A DNA stretch of 64,000 nt. Origin: Sitta carolinensis (Eukaryota > Chordata > Aves > Passeriformes > Sittidae). A model generated the notes under the pieces. It was given only the letters and a program-made list of their open reading frames with translations. It made no database searches and was not told the origin of the DNA. A program made the translations under genes and the position numbers. The stretch spans positions 4,448,452-4,512,451 of the forward strand of contig CM063294.1 of NCBI GenBank assembly GCA_032173965.1, written 5' to 3'. Positions 51,421-64,000 of the stretch are shown here, in pieces (position 1 is the first letter of the stretch; every line of letters starts with the position of its first letter).

Positions 51421-54400
51421 TGTTATATATTAAATAAATTGTTACAGAATCATGTATTTGCATTAGACTCGGCTGACTAAAACCAGAGCTAGAAAAAAAG
51501 TACCTTCTGCAAAAGAAAATTCTGCTATTAGCATAAATTTTAATTAGAATTCAGTACTTAAGGTTTTAATATATATTTCAGAGCTTGCCATCCTCCAGAT
51601 TTCCTCAGGTATGCTGAATTATTTATATGGTTAATTCAATGACAAACCAAAATATTGATGCTTTTCATGGCACACAGAGATGAGTTTGAAGCGGGCAGTG
51701 ACCTCTGATGCTCTGCATGCTAAAGGGAGGACACTGGAGAGGGAGCTAAGATGGTGCTGAACCTCCTCCAACAATGTGAGACCAACACAAGTCCTGACTT
51801 GGCCTTAACTGAGATGAAAGGAATAGGAAATTTTGATCTGATTTAAACTGGCAGCACAGGATTAGCTCTCCATTGCTGTTCGTGGTTTTTCTGAATTCCC
51901 AAATCTTTTCGGAAATGAAGCAAGTGACACGGTATCCCTCTTGAAGAGTGCACTTGGCTAATGGATCCACACATTTCTCAACTTTCTGTGAACTGTTCCA
52001 CAAGCTTTTTGGCAGACATCACTACACAGCATAGAGAAAACTTCAAAGAAATACTTGAAAGTAGATTAACCTACTCATGCATGTCATATTCATGACTGCC
52101 TTCTTATTGTGTTCCTCTTGACCATCATTAGAAGAACTAAAAAAGCTCTCAGGAGGAATAGTGATATATTTTACCACATTACTGTTCTAATGTATTTTAA
52201 GAACTTCTCAGCATCAGTGTTCCAGCATCACTGAATATATTTCTCACCACGTCCAGGTAATTGGATTGCACAGCTAGAAAGGTGCTACACCCTTCTGCAG
52301 AAAGTTGATGCTTGAGCTATTTGGGTTTTCAAATCCCAATGAGTAAATTATCTACAGTTTCCACACTTCTTCAAACACCTGCAGCTTGTGTTTCAGTTTC
52401 ATGATGCACATCAGAATGAATGAACTTTGACCTGACATCCAAATTGTTGAGCCAGTGCTTTCCATACCTAGCAAGGGACAATTCTGTTTCCAACCCAAAA
52501 CTCCTGAGCCCACACTCAGCAGAGGGCATCCTTACACTTCACTAGCTGCAGGAGCTGGGGACTTTCAGAACCTAATTCCTGGAAATTTTTCTTTTTCCAA
52601 TAAACATTTCAGACTGATGATTAAAATGGAGGTGGGGAGGGGGGAACAGCAGCTACTAAAAACCCTGAGGGCAAAAGGGTCTTTGATCACTCTAAGGGCA
52701 AATTAGTTAATTTATCATGAACTGATTTTAATTATGTGCAGTATTAATATACCCAAGGTGAAAGAATTAGAGATGCTCTATCAGATTATCAAAAGAGTAG
52801 GCCTTCTCTGCCAACACAGAAATATATTAATTGAGCTCTAAAACTGCATGCAAAACTGCTTCCACAGGCAGGCTATGCCACAGCCCAGTGTATCTTATTA
52901 CCAGGAAGTTTATCTAATATTTAACCCCTATTTTCACACTTTTGTAACTTGATCTAATTACTGTTATCTGTATTGGTACATATCACTTAAAACAATTCCT
53001 CAGAAGTTCCTGGTGCTAACAAGAAAGGGAATGCTTCTATTCCTGCTCCGGGCCTGTAAAGACTCCCTGGAAACTATCAGGACATTGATTACAACACTGG
53101 CTTTTGTATCTAACTGTGAGCACAACAGAGTATTTTTGTAGCCCAAACTGCCTTTCAAGACAAGCTGGATTGTAAATCCCAGGTTGTGGTAATGTAGAAT
53201 GAACCTAGAGATTGCTTGTGCCTTCGAATACCCAAAACCCTCCCCAGTGAGGTTTTAAAGTACCCTGGCAGATGAGAGTGGTGAAGCACCAGCCCCACTT
53301 CCCTGGCCCACTCAGGATCCCTGTGCTGCCCAGAGCTCTGGCAGGCAGGAAAAGCCTCATTCCTGAGAGCACCAGCTGCAGGAACCTACTGCAGCTGCAG
53401 CTTGGGGGTCCCTCAGTTCCTTCAGAATTGATGCTCCAACTCCAAACCACTCCTTGCTCAGAGCCAGGCTGACCCAAACGGCTCCAAGGGGAAGAACAAC
53501 CTTGAAAAAAGAGTTTGCCCAGCTCCAGTGTACACGGACACCGACAGGGATCCTGGTGCCTTCTCAAACCATGGAATTTGCAGACTGTGACCTTCTTGCT
53601 TTCGCTTTCCCCAGTTGTGAGAGAGAGTTCCTGCAGCACCACACCAGCGAGGGATGGGCAAGGATAAGGTGGCTAATGTGTGTAAAGGCGATTAGAGGCT
53701 GCCCTGAAGTGCAACAAAATCACACACAAGCACTCTTATTAGCTCTTGTCAAACTTGGAGTGCCTACTTTTGATACAGATTTTATACCGAGCCACGTGAC
53801 TCATTCTGGCCCCCATCCACTACAGATTTCAGCTCCTGATTACATTTAATGTTCCACAACTGACTATTGTACAGGCTCCGGGGAAGGCATTTTCTGTGCC
53901 AAGAGTATTCTGGGTATTTATATTGAGAACTTCATAAAATCTTTTGTCTGTGCTGAATTAGAGACCCCCGCTGAGGCAATGCTTGTTGAGGCAAGCTAAA
54001 TTACATGATTTGCTTTTGTGCTGTGAAATACTTGTATTATCTTAAATGTCACGAGCCTGATGCAGTATCAAGTCACAGGATTTGTAATTTTCTAAAAGCA
54101 ATTTTTTTCTGAATGTTTATTGCAGGAAGACACTTCTCTTTTCTTTCTATTTTCCTTCTGTCTAATTTCAGAGATGAGTTTTCTAAGACAACTCAAATAA
54201 ACAGCCTTTCAATCAGTCAAGTGCACTGTCCTGACAGTGAACTTCACTAGAAATGCATTTTTCTTGTGAATTGAAGAGATTTCATACTGGAGCAGTTAGT
54301 TTCCCTAATTCATTATCTTTAATGTATTGTGCCAAACAGAATTACCACCAACTGTACTTCCTGGTGAGGTTAAAGATATGGAGTAACAAACTGAAGGGCA

Positions 54401-55590
54401 AAATTTGCCTTCTGAGAGATGCACATCTCTCTTTGGAAAGCCAAGTGGAAAAGAAATTAGAATGTATTTTAAAATGAATGTGCCACTTTGCATAACAAAT
54501 AAGAAATTCCTCATTTCTACTTGGCTTAGTATTCTATACTGCTATGGGTTGCTTCCTTTCCTTCTCCTACCAATTTTAGGCCAGATAATTACATTGTGAG
54601 GAGAAATGTGATCTGGGAAGTGATAGAAGCAGTGATTGTATTTAAGCTTTTTCTTAATTTTTTTTTTTAACCTGCCTGCACCTGTCCTCCCCATCCTGAT
54701 CAAATACAAAACAAACAAATCTAACAAAATTTTGCTTATTTCCTGTTTTTCTTTCTCTGAGATTACATAATTTAACTATTTTGCCAATAAAAACAATAAA
54801 CCTGAGTTAATTTGAACAGATGCAAAGGGTGGGAGAAGAGAGAAAGAAGGAAAAGCCTAGAAAGAGCCACCTCAGTGGGCAATAAGAATTCTGCAGAGGA
54901 CAGGATTCTAAAATCTTTCTCCCAAATTATCCCAAGACACTCGGACCAAAGATTCTTCAAATATGATGGATATCAACTGCATCCAACATTTAGTGAAACT
55001 ATACTTTAGGAAAGATATCTGAGTTTTGCTGTGTATCCCATTGTCTCATGCCGCTGGAGGCACTGCAAAGTGTAAGGTGAAATTTAGTTAAACATATGTA
55101 ATTTAAGGAGATGGTTTCTATTTAGGAACAAGCAAATTATTATAAAATAGTTATTGCAAAATGATGGTATAAACAGCCACAGTAGTGATTTCCTTATGCA
55201 ATATGCCAAAAGAAAGAGGAATGAAAAAGTAGCATATCCTCTCCCATTCCTCAAAATACCATCAGTAATGCCTTAATTTCCTAAAATAAAGCCACGGTGA
55301 ATTAAATGGGTTATACGTGTCTATTAGGGGGATTATATATTGTAATCACAATTACAGGTCTTAAAATAAAGCTATTTCTAATCCCTCCAAAAGATGCTTA
55401 ATAATGATTAGATTACTGAGGGACTGATTAAGGGAAGATATTAGCTTTAGAAGCAGCCACAGCGAGCAAATTACACAATCCAAACACAGTTTGGAAAACA
55501 GAAGCACTTTCCAATTTAGCAAGATCTTAAAAGTGAGTCAATGTCAGAATCCCCTTACTTTTCAGTTAGGCTTCCTCCTTAAAGAGAAGA

Positions 55591-55619
55591 AAAACAAACA
55601 AACAAACAAACAAACAAAC
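55591..55619. repeat. (CAAA)n microsatellite
   Basis: About seven tandem copies of CAAA. Confidence 0.95.
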
Positions 55620-55725
55620 CCCTAACAAACGCAAATCTCCTCCCAAAAGATAAAAAAGAGGCTTTCAAGTTTTTTTCAGCAAAGTAGCCTATACACCATA
55701 GTAATCCTAAACAGGTTCATAAGGA

Positions 55726-55862
55726 ATCACAGAACTGGTTTGGGGGGGAAGGGACCTTAAAGCCCACCCAGTGCCATCCCCTGCCATGGGCAGGGACACC
55801 TTGCACTAACCCAGGGTGCTCCAAGCCCTGTCTAACCCAGCCTTGGGCACTGCCAGGATAAA
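55726..55862 (-). mobile_element. CR1 LINE 3' end fragment
   Basis: The + strand reads GGAATCACAGAACTGGTTTG, then CCTGCCATGGGCAGGGACAC and ACCCAGGGTGCTCCAAGCCC, the reverse complement of a CR1 3' end. It resembles the fragment at 47284-47420 and is better preserved. Confidence 0.92.
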
Positions 55863-58800
55863 GACCAAGCTAAGCCCACATCTTCTCATTTGACATGTGA
55901 TGGTAAGGACAAAAGCAGGTGAATTTCCCAGTGTTACCTCGGATCATTTGCCCTGAATGGTCCTAAGAAGAGAAAGCAGCTTTGGAGACTCTCTCCTCTC
56001 CCTGCTCTGGAATCACATTTTATTTATGCCAGCAATCCACACTGACATCTCATTTAAAATGAAGATTTGTAAATCTAAAACAGAGGGGGACTCATCTGCT
56101 TCTTCTAGGAATAAACCAACTAAAGGACATTAATCTAAAATGGAAAGAAAATATTAAGTATAATATTTCATTTTTCTCTTTTTGAACTATGGTATGGAGT
56201 TTACATTGTGGCAGATAATGAGACAAAGCAGGACAAATGGGAAACCCTCTGGAGTCAGTGGCAATGCTCTCCTTGACATCCATAAAATGAAGACTTGGCC
56301 CAAGGCCTTTGAATCTGATTGTGAGATACAATTGCAATAAGAAAGGCTGAACAGGGAAAAAGCTCAAAATATGTTAAATCTGCTGCCACAGAAGACAGGA
56401 AATGATAGTTCCCTCTCAGTGACATGATGAAGGAATTGTATTTTAATGACATGCAGAGATGGACTGAAAGGAAGGAGGCTCAACTGTCCAGAGAAGACCC
56501 CATTTAGGCAAAAAAACAGAAGTATTTTTAGCTACCCTACTGCCTTCCAAAAGAACAGTTTGTGTGCTCTGTACTACCCCAGAACTACTTGCTTATGTTA
56601 ACAGAGCAATGTTGGTAATGGGGCAGCAAATGAGTTCAACACTTTGCTGCAAATAAACTCAGCTGAGTTTCAAATGAAAAGAGTGACTGGGAGAAGAGGC
56701 AATTTCTTTAACTTCCAATAAACTTGCATTTTATGTGAAACTTGGGGTTCTGGTAACTAGCTGTATCTTTAATATTGATTCCCATAGTACACTTTTCAGC
56801 TTTGTCTAATGAGAAAACTTCATTTTATCTGTTCCTTTATATACAGAGTCACAATTACATAAAGGTGCAGCTTGAAGCACAGAACACACATCCCTTCCAG
56901 CCTCTCCATTTCTGCAAACTCCCCTATAAACACAGAGGTCAGAGGCCAGATTCCTGGCCAGGTGTGTAACATGTACAGAGCAGCACATCTTAGCAAAGGC
57001 AGGACTACATTCTGACATATTAATCATTAAGCGATTAACATTATGTTCTGAGTTTGCTCGTAGTTCTTGTGAATGTGACAAACTGGTGGTCAGGACAATG
57101 CCTCTGTCCTCACAGCACACATGGGACAGGACCCCTAGACCTCTCAGAGATATCTGAATCCCAAAATACAACGGAGCAAAGAGCAGCAGCAGGAACCACC
57201 AAGGCACAGAGAGACAGAGAGCGCCGCAGGGGCACAGCCTGTGGGGAGCTGGGCAGCAAACACGGCGTGGCTCCAAGGGGCTCTGCTTTTCCAGGAATGC
57301 CTGGCAAGCTCGTGGAGAAACAGCACCTGAGCTCCCTGCTACAAACCTTCTATGGGAATTAATAAGAATGAGACTATTAAGAGCAGGAATGATCGTTGAA
57401 TCAAAGTGCTGAGCGAAGGGTCAGAAGACAAGAGATTAATTTCTACCTTTATCAAAAAAACCTATGTGAAAATATGAGGGTCAAAGGAAATTCTCAGGTT
57501 GTTTGGATCTTGGATCAAGCTTAAGTTTACACTCACAAGAATCAGCGACAAGTAACCTCTCTAGTCTCTGGAAAAACATTACTTAAAATGCAAACACTGA
57601 GAACATCTGCAGAGCTCTCCCCTAAACCTTTCCAGCCTTCAGCCAGACCAACTAATTTTCTTTCAGGTGCTTTACTGTGGTAAACCAAAATCCATGCAAC
57701 TTGCATGATAATGGAATATACAATTCTGCATTAATTAATAATTCATAATATTATGTATCTATTGTGTGGCAATTCTCTCTGTATTCTTTGCCTCTGATGA
57801 GATCCTGTTTGCCTTCCTTGAATAAATTTTACAATTCTACCATTTTTCATTATGATGAGCAGCTGAACAGTGTCACTGGTCATTTTTTCCCCTGCTTGCC
57901 TATCTGTTTTACAAGTGCAAAATAATGTCCTGGAGAGATAAATAAATGTCTTGTTCCAGTTTTTCTAATAACGTTTCTGCCCTTTTTTCTTTCTTTGAGG
58001 AAATTCTAATAATACATCAGTTTTCAGATTTCCCTTTATAATCTTCAAACCATGTAAAAACTGTAAACCTAAGCATTTCACCTTTTAGTTTCTTACACTG
58101 AATATTAACACAAGTTTAGTGGATTCTGTTGTATTCTTAAATGCCAATTAATGTGCTCTGGCAGTTAGATTCTGCTCTTTACAATTCAGTAACAGCTATA
58201 AAGCAAGTTCTAGTCATCTGAAACTGAATTAGCTTTAGAACTTCTAAAATAATTTTGTAAGTACTGAGTATGTGAAACCAAGGAACTAACAGAGGATTTA
58301 CAAATTAAAACTAGTTGATGATATTCAGGTGTGGTTAATATCACGTAATCAAAACCACATACACCTGTTTCTCAGTTTGGGACTTACAGCTTCTAAACCC
58401 AAATTCTAAATCCTATGTAAAATTAAAGCACTCCACCTAATGACAGTTTTACCCTTGATACAGGCCAGTGTCGCTTTGCAGTTCTAGGAAATACATTTAT
58501 AAAATGTTTATTAATCAGCAAACAGTGGATGTTTTCTTTAGATTAATTACCGGCCAAAGAAAAGGGGAGGAATCACAAGGAAAAAAGCTGTGTTGGATGT
58601 TTGGTTTATAACAGAGAGCAGAAGCACATGCAAAAGAATGTATGTGACTTAGTAAAAACATTATATTGAAAGGAGTAAAAAATTCCTTTAAATGAAGGAG
58701 CAAATTAACCAATCTTGTTTAGAAAGTACAACGTCTTAGAACTGCTTTCAGGCCACCACGGAACACTCTACAAAACCAGAAAAACATCTTTGTAGAGAAA

Positions 58801-58920
58801 CACAGGACACATCCTGTATTTAATAGGGATATACCTGCAAAGGGCAGGGAAAAGAGAGCAGGGATGTCAGCCCCTTACCCTACAGTCCACTGAGCACACC
58901 TCACCCAGCCCTGCAGAACC

Positions 58921-60174
58921 TGGCAGGACAACTGTGACAGCAAGGGACAGTCTGACATGAAAACTGTGACAGCAAGGGACAGCCTGACAGGGGCAGTGTG
59001 ACAGCAAGGGACAGCCTGACAGGAGAACTGTGACAGCAAAGGACAGTCTGACAGGGGCTGTGTGACAGCAAGGGACAGTCTGACAAGGGCTGTGTGACAG
59101 CAAGGGACAGGAAGGAACACCCTGACAGGGGCTGTGTGACAGCAGGGTCACTGACCGGGGCTGTGTGACAGTACGGGACACACTGCCAGGGGCTGTGTGA
59201 CAGCAGGGTCACTGACAGGGGCTGTGTGACAGCAGGGTCACTGACAGGGGCTGTGTGACAGTACGGGGACACTGACAGGGGCTGTGTGACAGCAGGGTCA
59301 CTGACAGGGGCTGTGTGACAGTACGGGGACACTGACAGGGGCTGTGTGACAGCAGGGTCACTGACCGGGGCTGTGTGACAGTACGGGACACACTGCCAGG
59401 GGCTGTGTGACAGCAGGGTCACTGACAGGGGCTGTGTGACAGCAGGGTCACTGACAGGGGCTGTGTGACAGTACGGGACACTGACAGGGGCTGTGTGACA
59501 GCAGGGTCACTGACAGGGGCTGTGTGACAGTACGGGGACACTGACAGGGGCTGTGTGACAGCAGGGTCACTGACAGGGGCTGTGTGACAGTACGGGGACA
59601 CTGACAGGGGCTGTGTGACAGCAGGGTCACTGACAGGGGCTGTGTGACAGCAGGGGACACTGCCAGGGGCTGTGTGACAGTACGGGGACACTGCCAGGGG
59701 CTGTGTGACAGCAGGGGACACTGCCAGGGGCTGTGTGACAGCAGGGTCACTGACAGGGGCTGTGTGACAGCAGGGTCACTGACAGGGGCTGTGTGACAGC
59801 AGGGTCACTGACAGGGGCTGTGTGACAGCAGGGGACACTGCCAGGGGCTGTGTGACAGCAGGGTCACTGACAGGGGCTGTGTGACAGCAGGGTCACTGAC
59901 AGGGGCTGTGTGACAGCAGGGTCACTGACAGGGGCTGTGTGACAGTACGGGACACACTGACAGGGGCTGTGTGACAGCAGGGTCACTGCCAGGGGCTGTG
60001 TGACAGCAGGGTCACTGCCAGGGGCTGTGTGACAGCAGGGGACACTGCCAGGGGCTGTGTGACAGTACGGGACACACTGCCAGGGGCTGTGTGACAGCAG
60101 GGTCACTGCCAGGGGCTGTGTGACAGCAGGGTCACTGCCAGGGGCTGTGTGACTGCAGGGCACACTGACCGGGG
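58921..60174. repeat. Minisatellite, 29-31 bp units, about 40 copies
   Basis: Tandem units begin GGGGCTGTGTGACAG and continue CAGGGTCACTGACA (29 bp) or TACGGGGACACTGACA (31 bp), with a 30-bp GGGACACTGCCA form. In about 59160-59650 the 29- and 31-bp forms largely alternate as a roughly 60-bp higher-order repeat. The low-coordinate end (58921-59110) has older diverged units with CAAGGGACAGTCTGACA. Long open frames (VTQPLS, HSPCQ repeats) are a by-product. The array begins about 185 bp downstream of the EGF8 exon donor. Confidence 0.97.
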
Positions 60175-60358
60175 CTGTGCTCAGGAGGGCGCGGCCCTGG
60201 CCCCGGCAGGCACAGGCCGATGGCAGCACGGAGGCTCTGGCAGCTCTCCCGGGCACAGCGACCCGCGGTGCCCCGGGCCCAGCCCGGCCACAGCTCCCTG
60301 TGTCCCCGGCGGCAGCAGTGTCCCAGAGCCCGCGTCCCCCGCGCCCGGCCCGGCTCAC

Positions 60359-60505
60359 CTCCCTCGTTGTCCTTGCTGTCGGCACAGGCGGTCTCCATGG
60401 CGACGCTGCAGCCGGGCCCCCTCCAGCCGCTCTGGCACACGCACTGCCAGCTGTTCTGGCCCAGCGTGCACCGGCCGTTGCCGTTGCACAGGTCGGGGCA
60501 GCCAT
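60359..60505 (-). CDS. TENM2: TENM2 exon: EGF-like repeat 8
   Basis: This 147-nt exon (phase 1 at both ends, 49 codons) begins [13 protein letters not shown] and ends SKDNEG. It carries the six cysteines of an EGF-like repeat followed by one cysteine that belongs to the next Cys-rich segment. The acceptor is CCCCGCAG and the donor is GTGAGC. EGF8 is the last repeat of the stalk that leads into the globular teneurin superfold. The exon lies in a CpG-rich patch (about 60180-60540), and a minisatellite starts about 185 bp into the following intron. A symmetric-phase exon can be skipped without a frame change; whether it is skipped cannot be seen here. Confidence 0.96.
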
Positions 60506-63500
60506 CTGCGGGGACAAAGGCACACGGTGAGCCCCGGGCACCGCCAGCCCCTGCGCAGGCCCTTACTGTGCAGACAAAAAGGCTCGGCCGTGGAAGGGAC
60601 AGCCTGGAGAAACGGGGCCCTGGCTCAGGCCGGAGCGAGGAGGAGCCCTACCTGCTGCAACGCGTTTGAAGAACCCTCTAAGGGTCCAGACCTTGAGCTG
60701 ACAGAAATGACAGTCTGCTGACACAAGAGCTGTCTCTTATTTTTCCCACTGTACGTGTGTACACATGAGGGAGAACATCTTCAACAAGCTCATCAATGCT
60801 CAGAGGACTTTTAGTACTGAGTGTTGCATCATTCTCCAGAACATGTCTAAACACAAAGCTTAAATTAATACTTTTGAACATATTTTCTTTCATTGCCGGT
60901 AATTCTAGAATACCTACTTATTTAACACTAAGTTTACTTATATTTTTCTGCCACATCTTACATTTTCTGAAAAACACATGAGAAGAGATATCCCCCCAAA
61001 ATGTATGTTTTGAATTGACTATGAATATGACATGAGATATTGTATAGCAAGAACCAAACTAGGAACAAAAATATCAATTAGCTAAGGTGCTTACATGTTC
61101 TAACAAATGTCCATAGGTGATAGAATACCTCAAGTCCTTTTTCCTGGAAGTAAATGAACCTCAGGAGACATTACTGTATCTTACTGAAAAAAGGTAAGAA
61201 AACCAAACTGCAGCCTTGGTATATACAACCATCAACACCCAATTCACACAAGCACAAGTGTCTGTCGGTGGGGTGAGAGAAGATTGGAGCCTGCAGCCAA
61301 CCTCTCAGCACCTCCTTGTGAGTCTGGGCAGGAGAAGGCTGTGTTGCCTGACAACAGGTGTGTGCTTTTATAAACCTGCTCAGAAAGCCACAGCTCTGAG
61401 TTTGTCTCCTCCTGCTCCTCCTAGCTGCCTTGGTTGCAGCCAGGTCAAGTCAGAGAGCAGTTTCTCTGACCCCAGACTCATTCTCACAATGCTGCAGGAG
61501 TTTCCCATACAACAAAATGATATCCCTGGAACTCACACAGCTGGTATCACAACAGGTCAAAGACTATTCAGTTCATGCTACACAGAAAGCTGCTGGCAGA
61601 CAGAAACCAGTTCTACAAGTTTTATTTCAATGTTGTTGTGTATTAAAAAAATAAAATGTCCCTTTCACTTAAATTTAGGGTTATTTTGCCACTACATATC
61701 TTAGCTTTAAAACAATCGGTTACTTTTTCAGCACAGGTAATAGATTTTCAAGACACGTAGTTTATCTCTTTCATTTGTCAGGTTGTCTGAATGACCAAAA
61801 TGATAATGTTCGAAGGGAGGCATCACGGTGTAGGACAAATTATTTGTTTTAAATGAAAAACAAACAGCAATTGTGAATATACCCATGCGGTTGGTTTTCT
61901 ACTGAGGCATCTACGAGAATTAAATCACTGAAGCAGTTTGCCTTGCAGCGTATGAGCAAGATGAAAACATGAACAGTGGGGAGCTAGCAAAATCCCTGAA
62001 AAGTTTTAAGTGCAGCTGGGGATTAATGGACATGACTTTGCGTTTAGAGAAGAGAGGGAAGGCAGCACCACTGCCACAGACATGGTGTTGCTAGGAAACA
62101 CGATGCTACCTCCACAGAGCTTATTTAACTGCAGCCTTCCAAAGACAGACCTGGGTCTGAATAGCATAAATATCAGAAGGAAGGGAATGAACACTATAGT
62201 AAGATCCAGGGGCTTGGACAATAATGTCTTCCTTAAAAGATCTATTAAGTTAATGATGAACTAGCTTTGAAACAGCTTTAAGTAATGGACAACTAATCAG
62301 GTATTTTGTATGGTTACGTCTCTGTACATGCCTATGTGCATATATGGATTTCTGGTTTTGCTTTTCTTCAAACAAGTATCTATATAGCATTCTAGCCTGT
62401 TAGAACAACCAGAAAACAAAGCTCCATTATGATGTAGAAATAACAGTTTTCTTCTAAAAAAACCTTATATTTAGGAATTACACTGGCTATCTCTATTTAA
62501 ATCTTCCTATTGGTGCCTGTGAGCAGCGATTATTACTGATAAACATCTGCACACATAGGATTTCCACGTATCTCATGGGCTGGGTGGCCACCAAGGGGTT
62601 TGGAGAGTGGACAAGGTGCCAGTGTGCCTGCCTGAGGAGCCTGCAGAGCCCCAGCCAGGGCTCAGTGGCACAGCTGGACTGACAGCCTCTGCTGGACGGG
62701 CTCACTGCAGGAAGATTTGGCAGAGCCTGCCTCCGTTCTGCAGCCACACTCAGCTGTGTGCTGCCTCCTGGCTGGCTGGGGAGCTCTCCCAGAGCCAGGC
62801 AGCCACAGTCACACAGGGAAGGCTATCAGCATCTCATCTCAAGAAGCAATCCAGCGTGGGATGAAGCTCTCAGTCACCGCAGAGAAAAGGGCCCTTCGTG
62901 CTAAGCAGACAGGTTGCTATTCCTGGTGTGTAGAGAAATTCTCCTCATCTTTTCCATTACAGTATGCTTAATGGAAAATGTCAAGAAGCAAGGTTAAAAA
63001 AGAATAAAGTGCTTGTTTAAAGTGCTAGATTGACAACCTATTTATTCACAGAACAGGCAGAGTACAGGCAACAACAGTTTGAGTGTCTCACACTTTTCTA
63101 GCTGCTGCTAAAGGTGAAACACTAATGCAGCTCCTCTCTATCTCCAGCTTGCCTGTGGAAGTTGGGAGCTTTACTACAAGTACACATGAATTCACAATTA
63201 AAACAACAAGATTTCAGAACATTTTCCAGTGTTGGAAATCACAGGAATCTCTGATGAGCATATGAGAGATATCAGAGTCAGAATCACTGTGAAAGCAAAA
63301 ATCATAATATGGCCTGTGCTTGGTTCAAAAATGGAGGGTGCTGGATATATTTACAAGAGAATACTCCAAGGTTTCATCTACAGTGAAATTATTCTGAGAT
63401 TAAATTGTAAGGTGATTAGTTCATTTTTGAACTTGGCAAATTAATTTCCAGTATCTAGGCTGTATGTCAAGAATTCTAATCCAATTTTGGATAAATTCTG

Positions 63501-64000
63501 CACACAGTTCCTTTTATGAATACTCTGGTATTCCTAACTTCAGGTAAAGTATGCATGTCCAGCTCCCACACATATATAGATTTTCCATTGCACAAACTAC
63601 TTTAAACTCCAAAACAAATATTTTAAATAAACTAAAACAAAAAGTCTGCCCAACCAATTTGTGGTTTCAGTCAGAATCATCAGAACTCCCACTTATAGTG
63701 GGGCAAATTTTTCTGAAAAAAAAAAAAAAAAAAAGAATGGAAAGGGTAGCCAGGGAAAGAGAAGTTAGAGAAATCTTGTTCTTTTTAAAGTTTCCAAGCT
63801 CTGATGGAAGAAGTAGCCTCTTAGTATAATTAAAAGAATAGGAGAGATGAAGGGAAAAAGAAACCCTAAGTGGTATCTCAGAGCCACTTAGAGAAAAGCA
63901 TTATGCTTTTAGCCTCTATTTAGTTTGTACATGGAAAAAGAAAAGTAAATCAAGAGAATGTCTTTTGAGTCCCTCTGATCCTATGCCATCAGCCATTTAT
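60506..64000 (-). other. TENM2 intron upstream of the EGF8 exon (partial)
   Basis: About 3.5 kb with no coding exon recognised. I looked for the short insert between EGF7 and EGF8 known in teneurins and did not find one. There is an A19 run at 63716-63734 and a GC-rich patch at about 62580-62820 of unknown identity. The next upstream TENM2 exon must lie beyond 64000. Confidence 0.75.

Larger units (their letters stand above)
48680..60358 (-). other. TENM2 intron after the EGF8 exon
   Basis: The largest intron in the window (11,679 bp). It holds CR1 fragments at about 51140-51420 and 55726-55862, a CAAA microsatellite (55591-55619), and the large minisatellite at 58921-60174. The remaining sequence is AT-rich with no recognised gene or RNA. 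Confidence 0.85.

Noticed and set aside
58921..60174. CRISPR-like appearance of regularly spaced repeats
   Set aside because: The units are directly tandem with no unique spacers, and the host is a vertebrate nuclear genome.
58867..60541. Open frames with repeated VTQPLS and HSPCQ blocks, suggestive of a repeat protein
   Set aside because: Produced by the 29-31 bp minisatellite units lacking stops; several frames and both lengths are open, and the array is within an intron.

Overview
This window is vertebrate nuclear DNA, almost certainly from a bird and probably a neoavian such as a passerine. Several CR1 LINE fragments are present, along with a retroviral LTR of a type common in birds. The single protein-coding gene is a near-identical orthologue of amniote teneurin-2. 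Species calls here rest on remembered sequence families, not on a database search.

The gene is TENM2, on the minus strand. Its last 17 coding exons run from 60505 (EGF-like repeat 8) down to the stop codon at 7216. The 5' part of the gene (cytoplasmic tail, transmembrane segment, EGF repeats 1-7) lies beyond 64000. Every intron is GT-AG and every junction phase agrees with the next exon, giving about 5.9 kb of coding sequence (about 1,967 codons, roughly the C-terminal 70% of the protein). In order the exons encode EGF8, the Cys-rich segment, the transthyretin-like domain, the FN-plug, the six-bladed NHL beta-propeller, the YD/RHS shell with its core-associated motif, the ABD linker, and the Tox-GHH-like domain ending in the TCAP-2 peptide. 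A 21-nt micro-exon (35016-35036) encodes the propeller splice insert that is known to control latrophilin binding.

The last exon carries a one-base deletion near 7843. Read literally it truncates the protein by about 208 residues, but the downstream frame stays open and conserved to the normal stop, so an assembly or base-call error is the likelier cause.

Layout from low to high coordinates: 1-6044 is downstream intergenic DNA with a CR1 copy at the edge. 6045-7215 is the inferred 3' UTR, with a poly(A) signal at 6065-6070 and a 54-base A tract on the transcribed strand. 7216-60505 holds the exons and introns. 60506-64000 is part of the next upstream intron. The introns hold an ATCC microsatellite (8114-8315), CR1 copies, an ancient MIR-like CORE-SINE (about 32590-32775), a solo LTR (42351-42880) and a large minisatellite of 29-31 bp units (58921-60174) lying just inside the intron after the EGF8 exon.

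No second gene, RNA gene or CRISPR array could be supported. The most notable items are the last-exon frameshift, the micro-exon, the minisatellite with its dense TGACAG motifs, and the CORE-SINE fossil.
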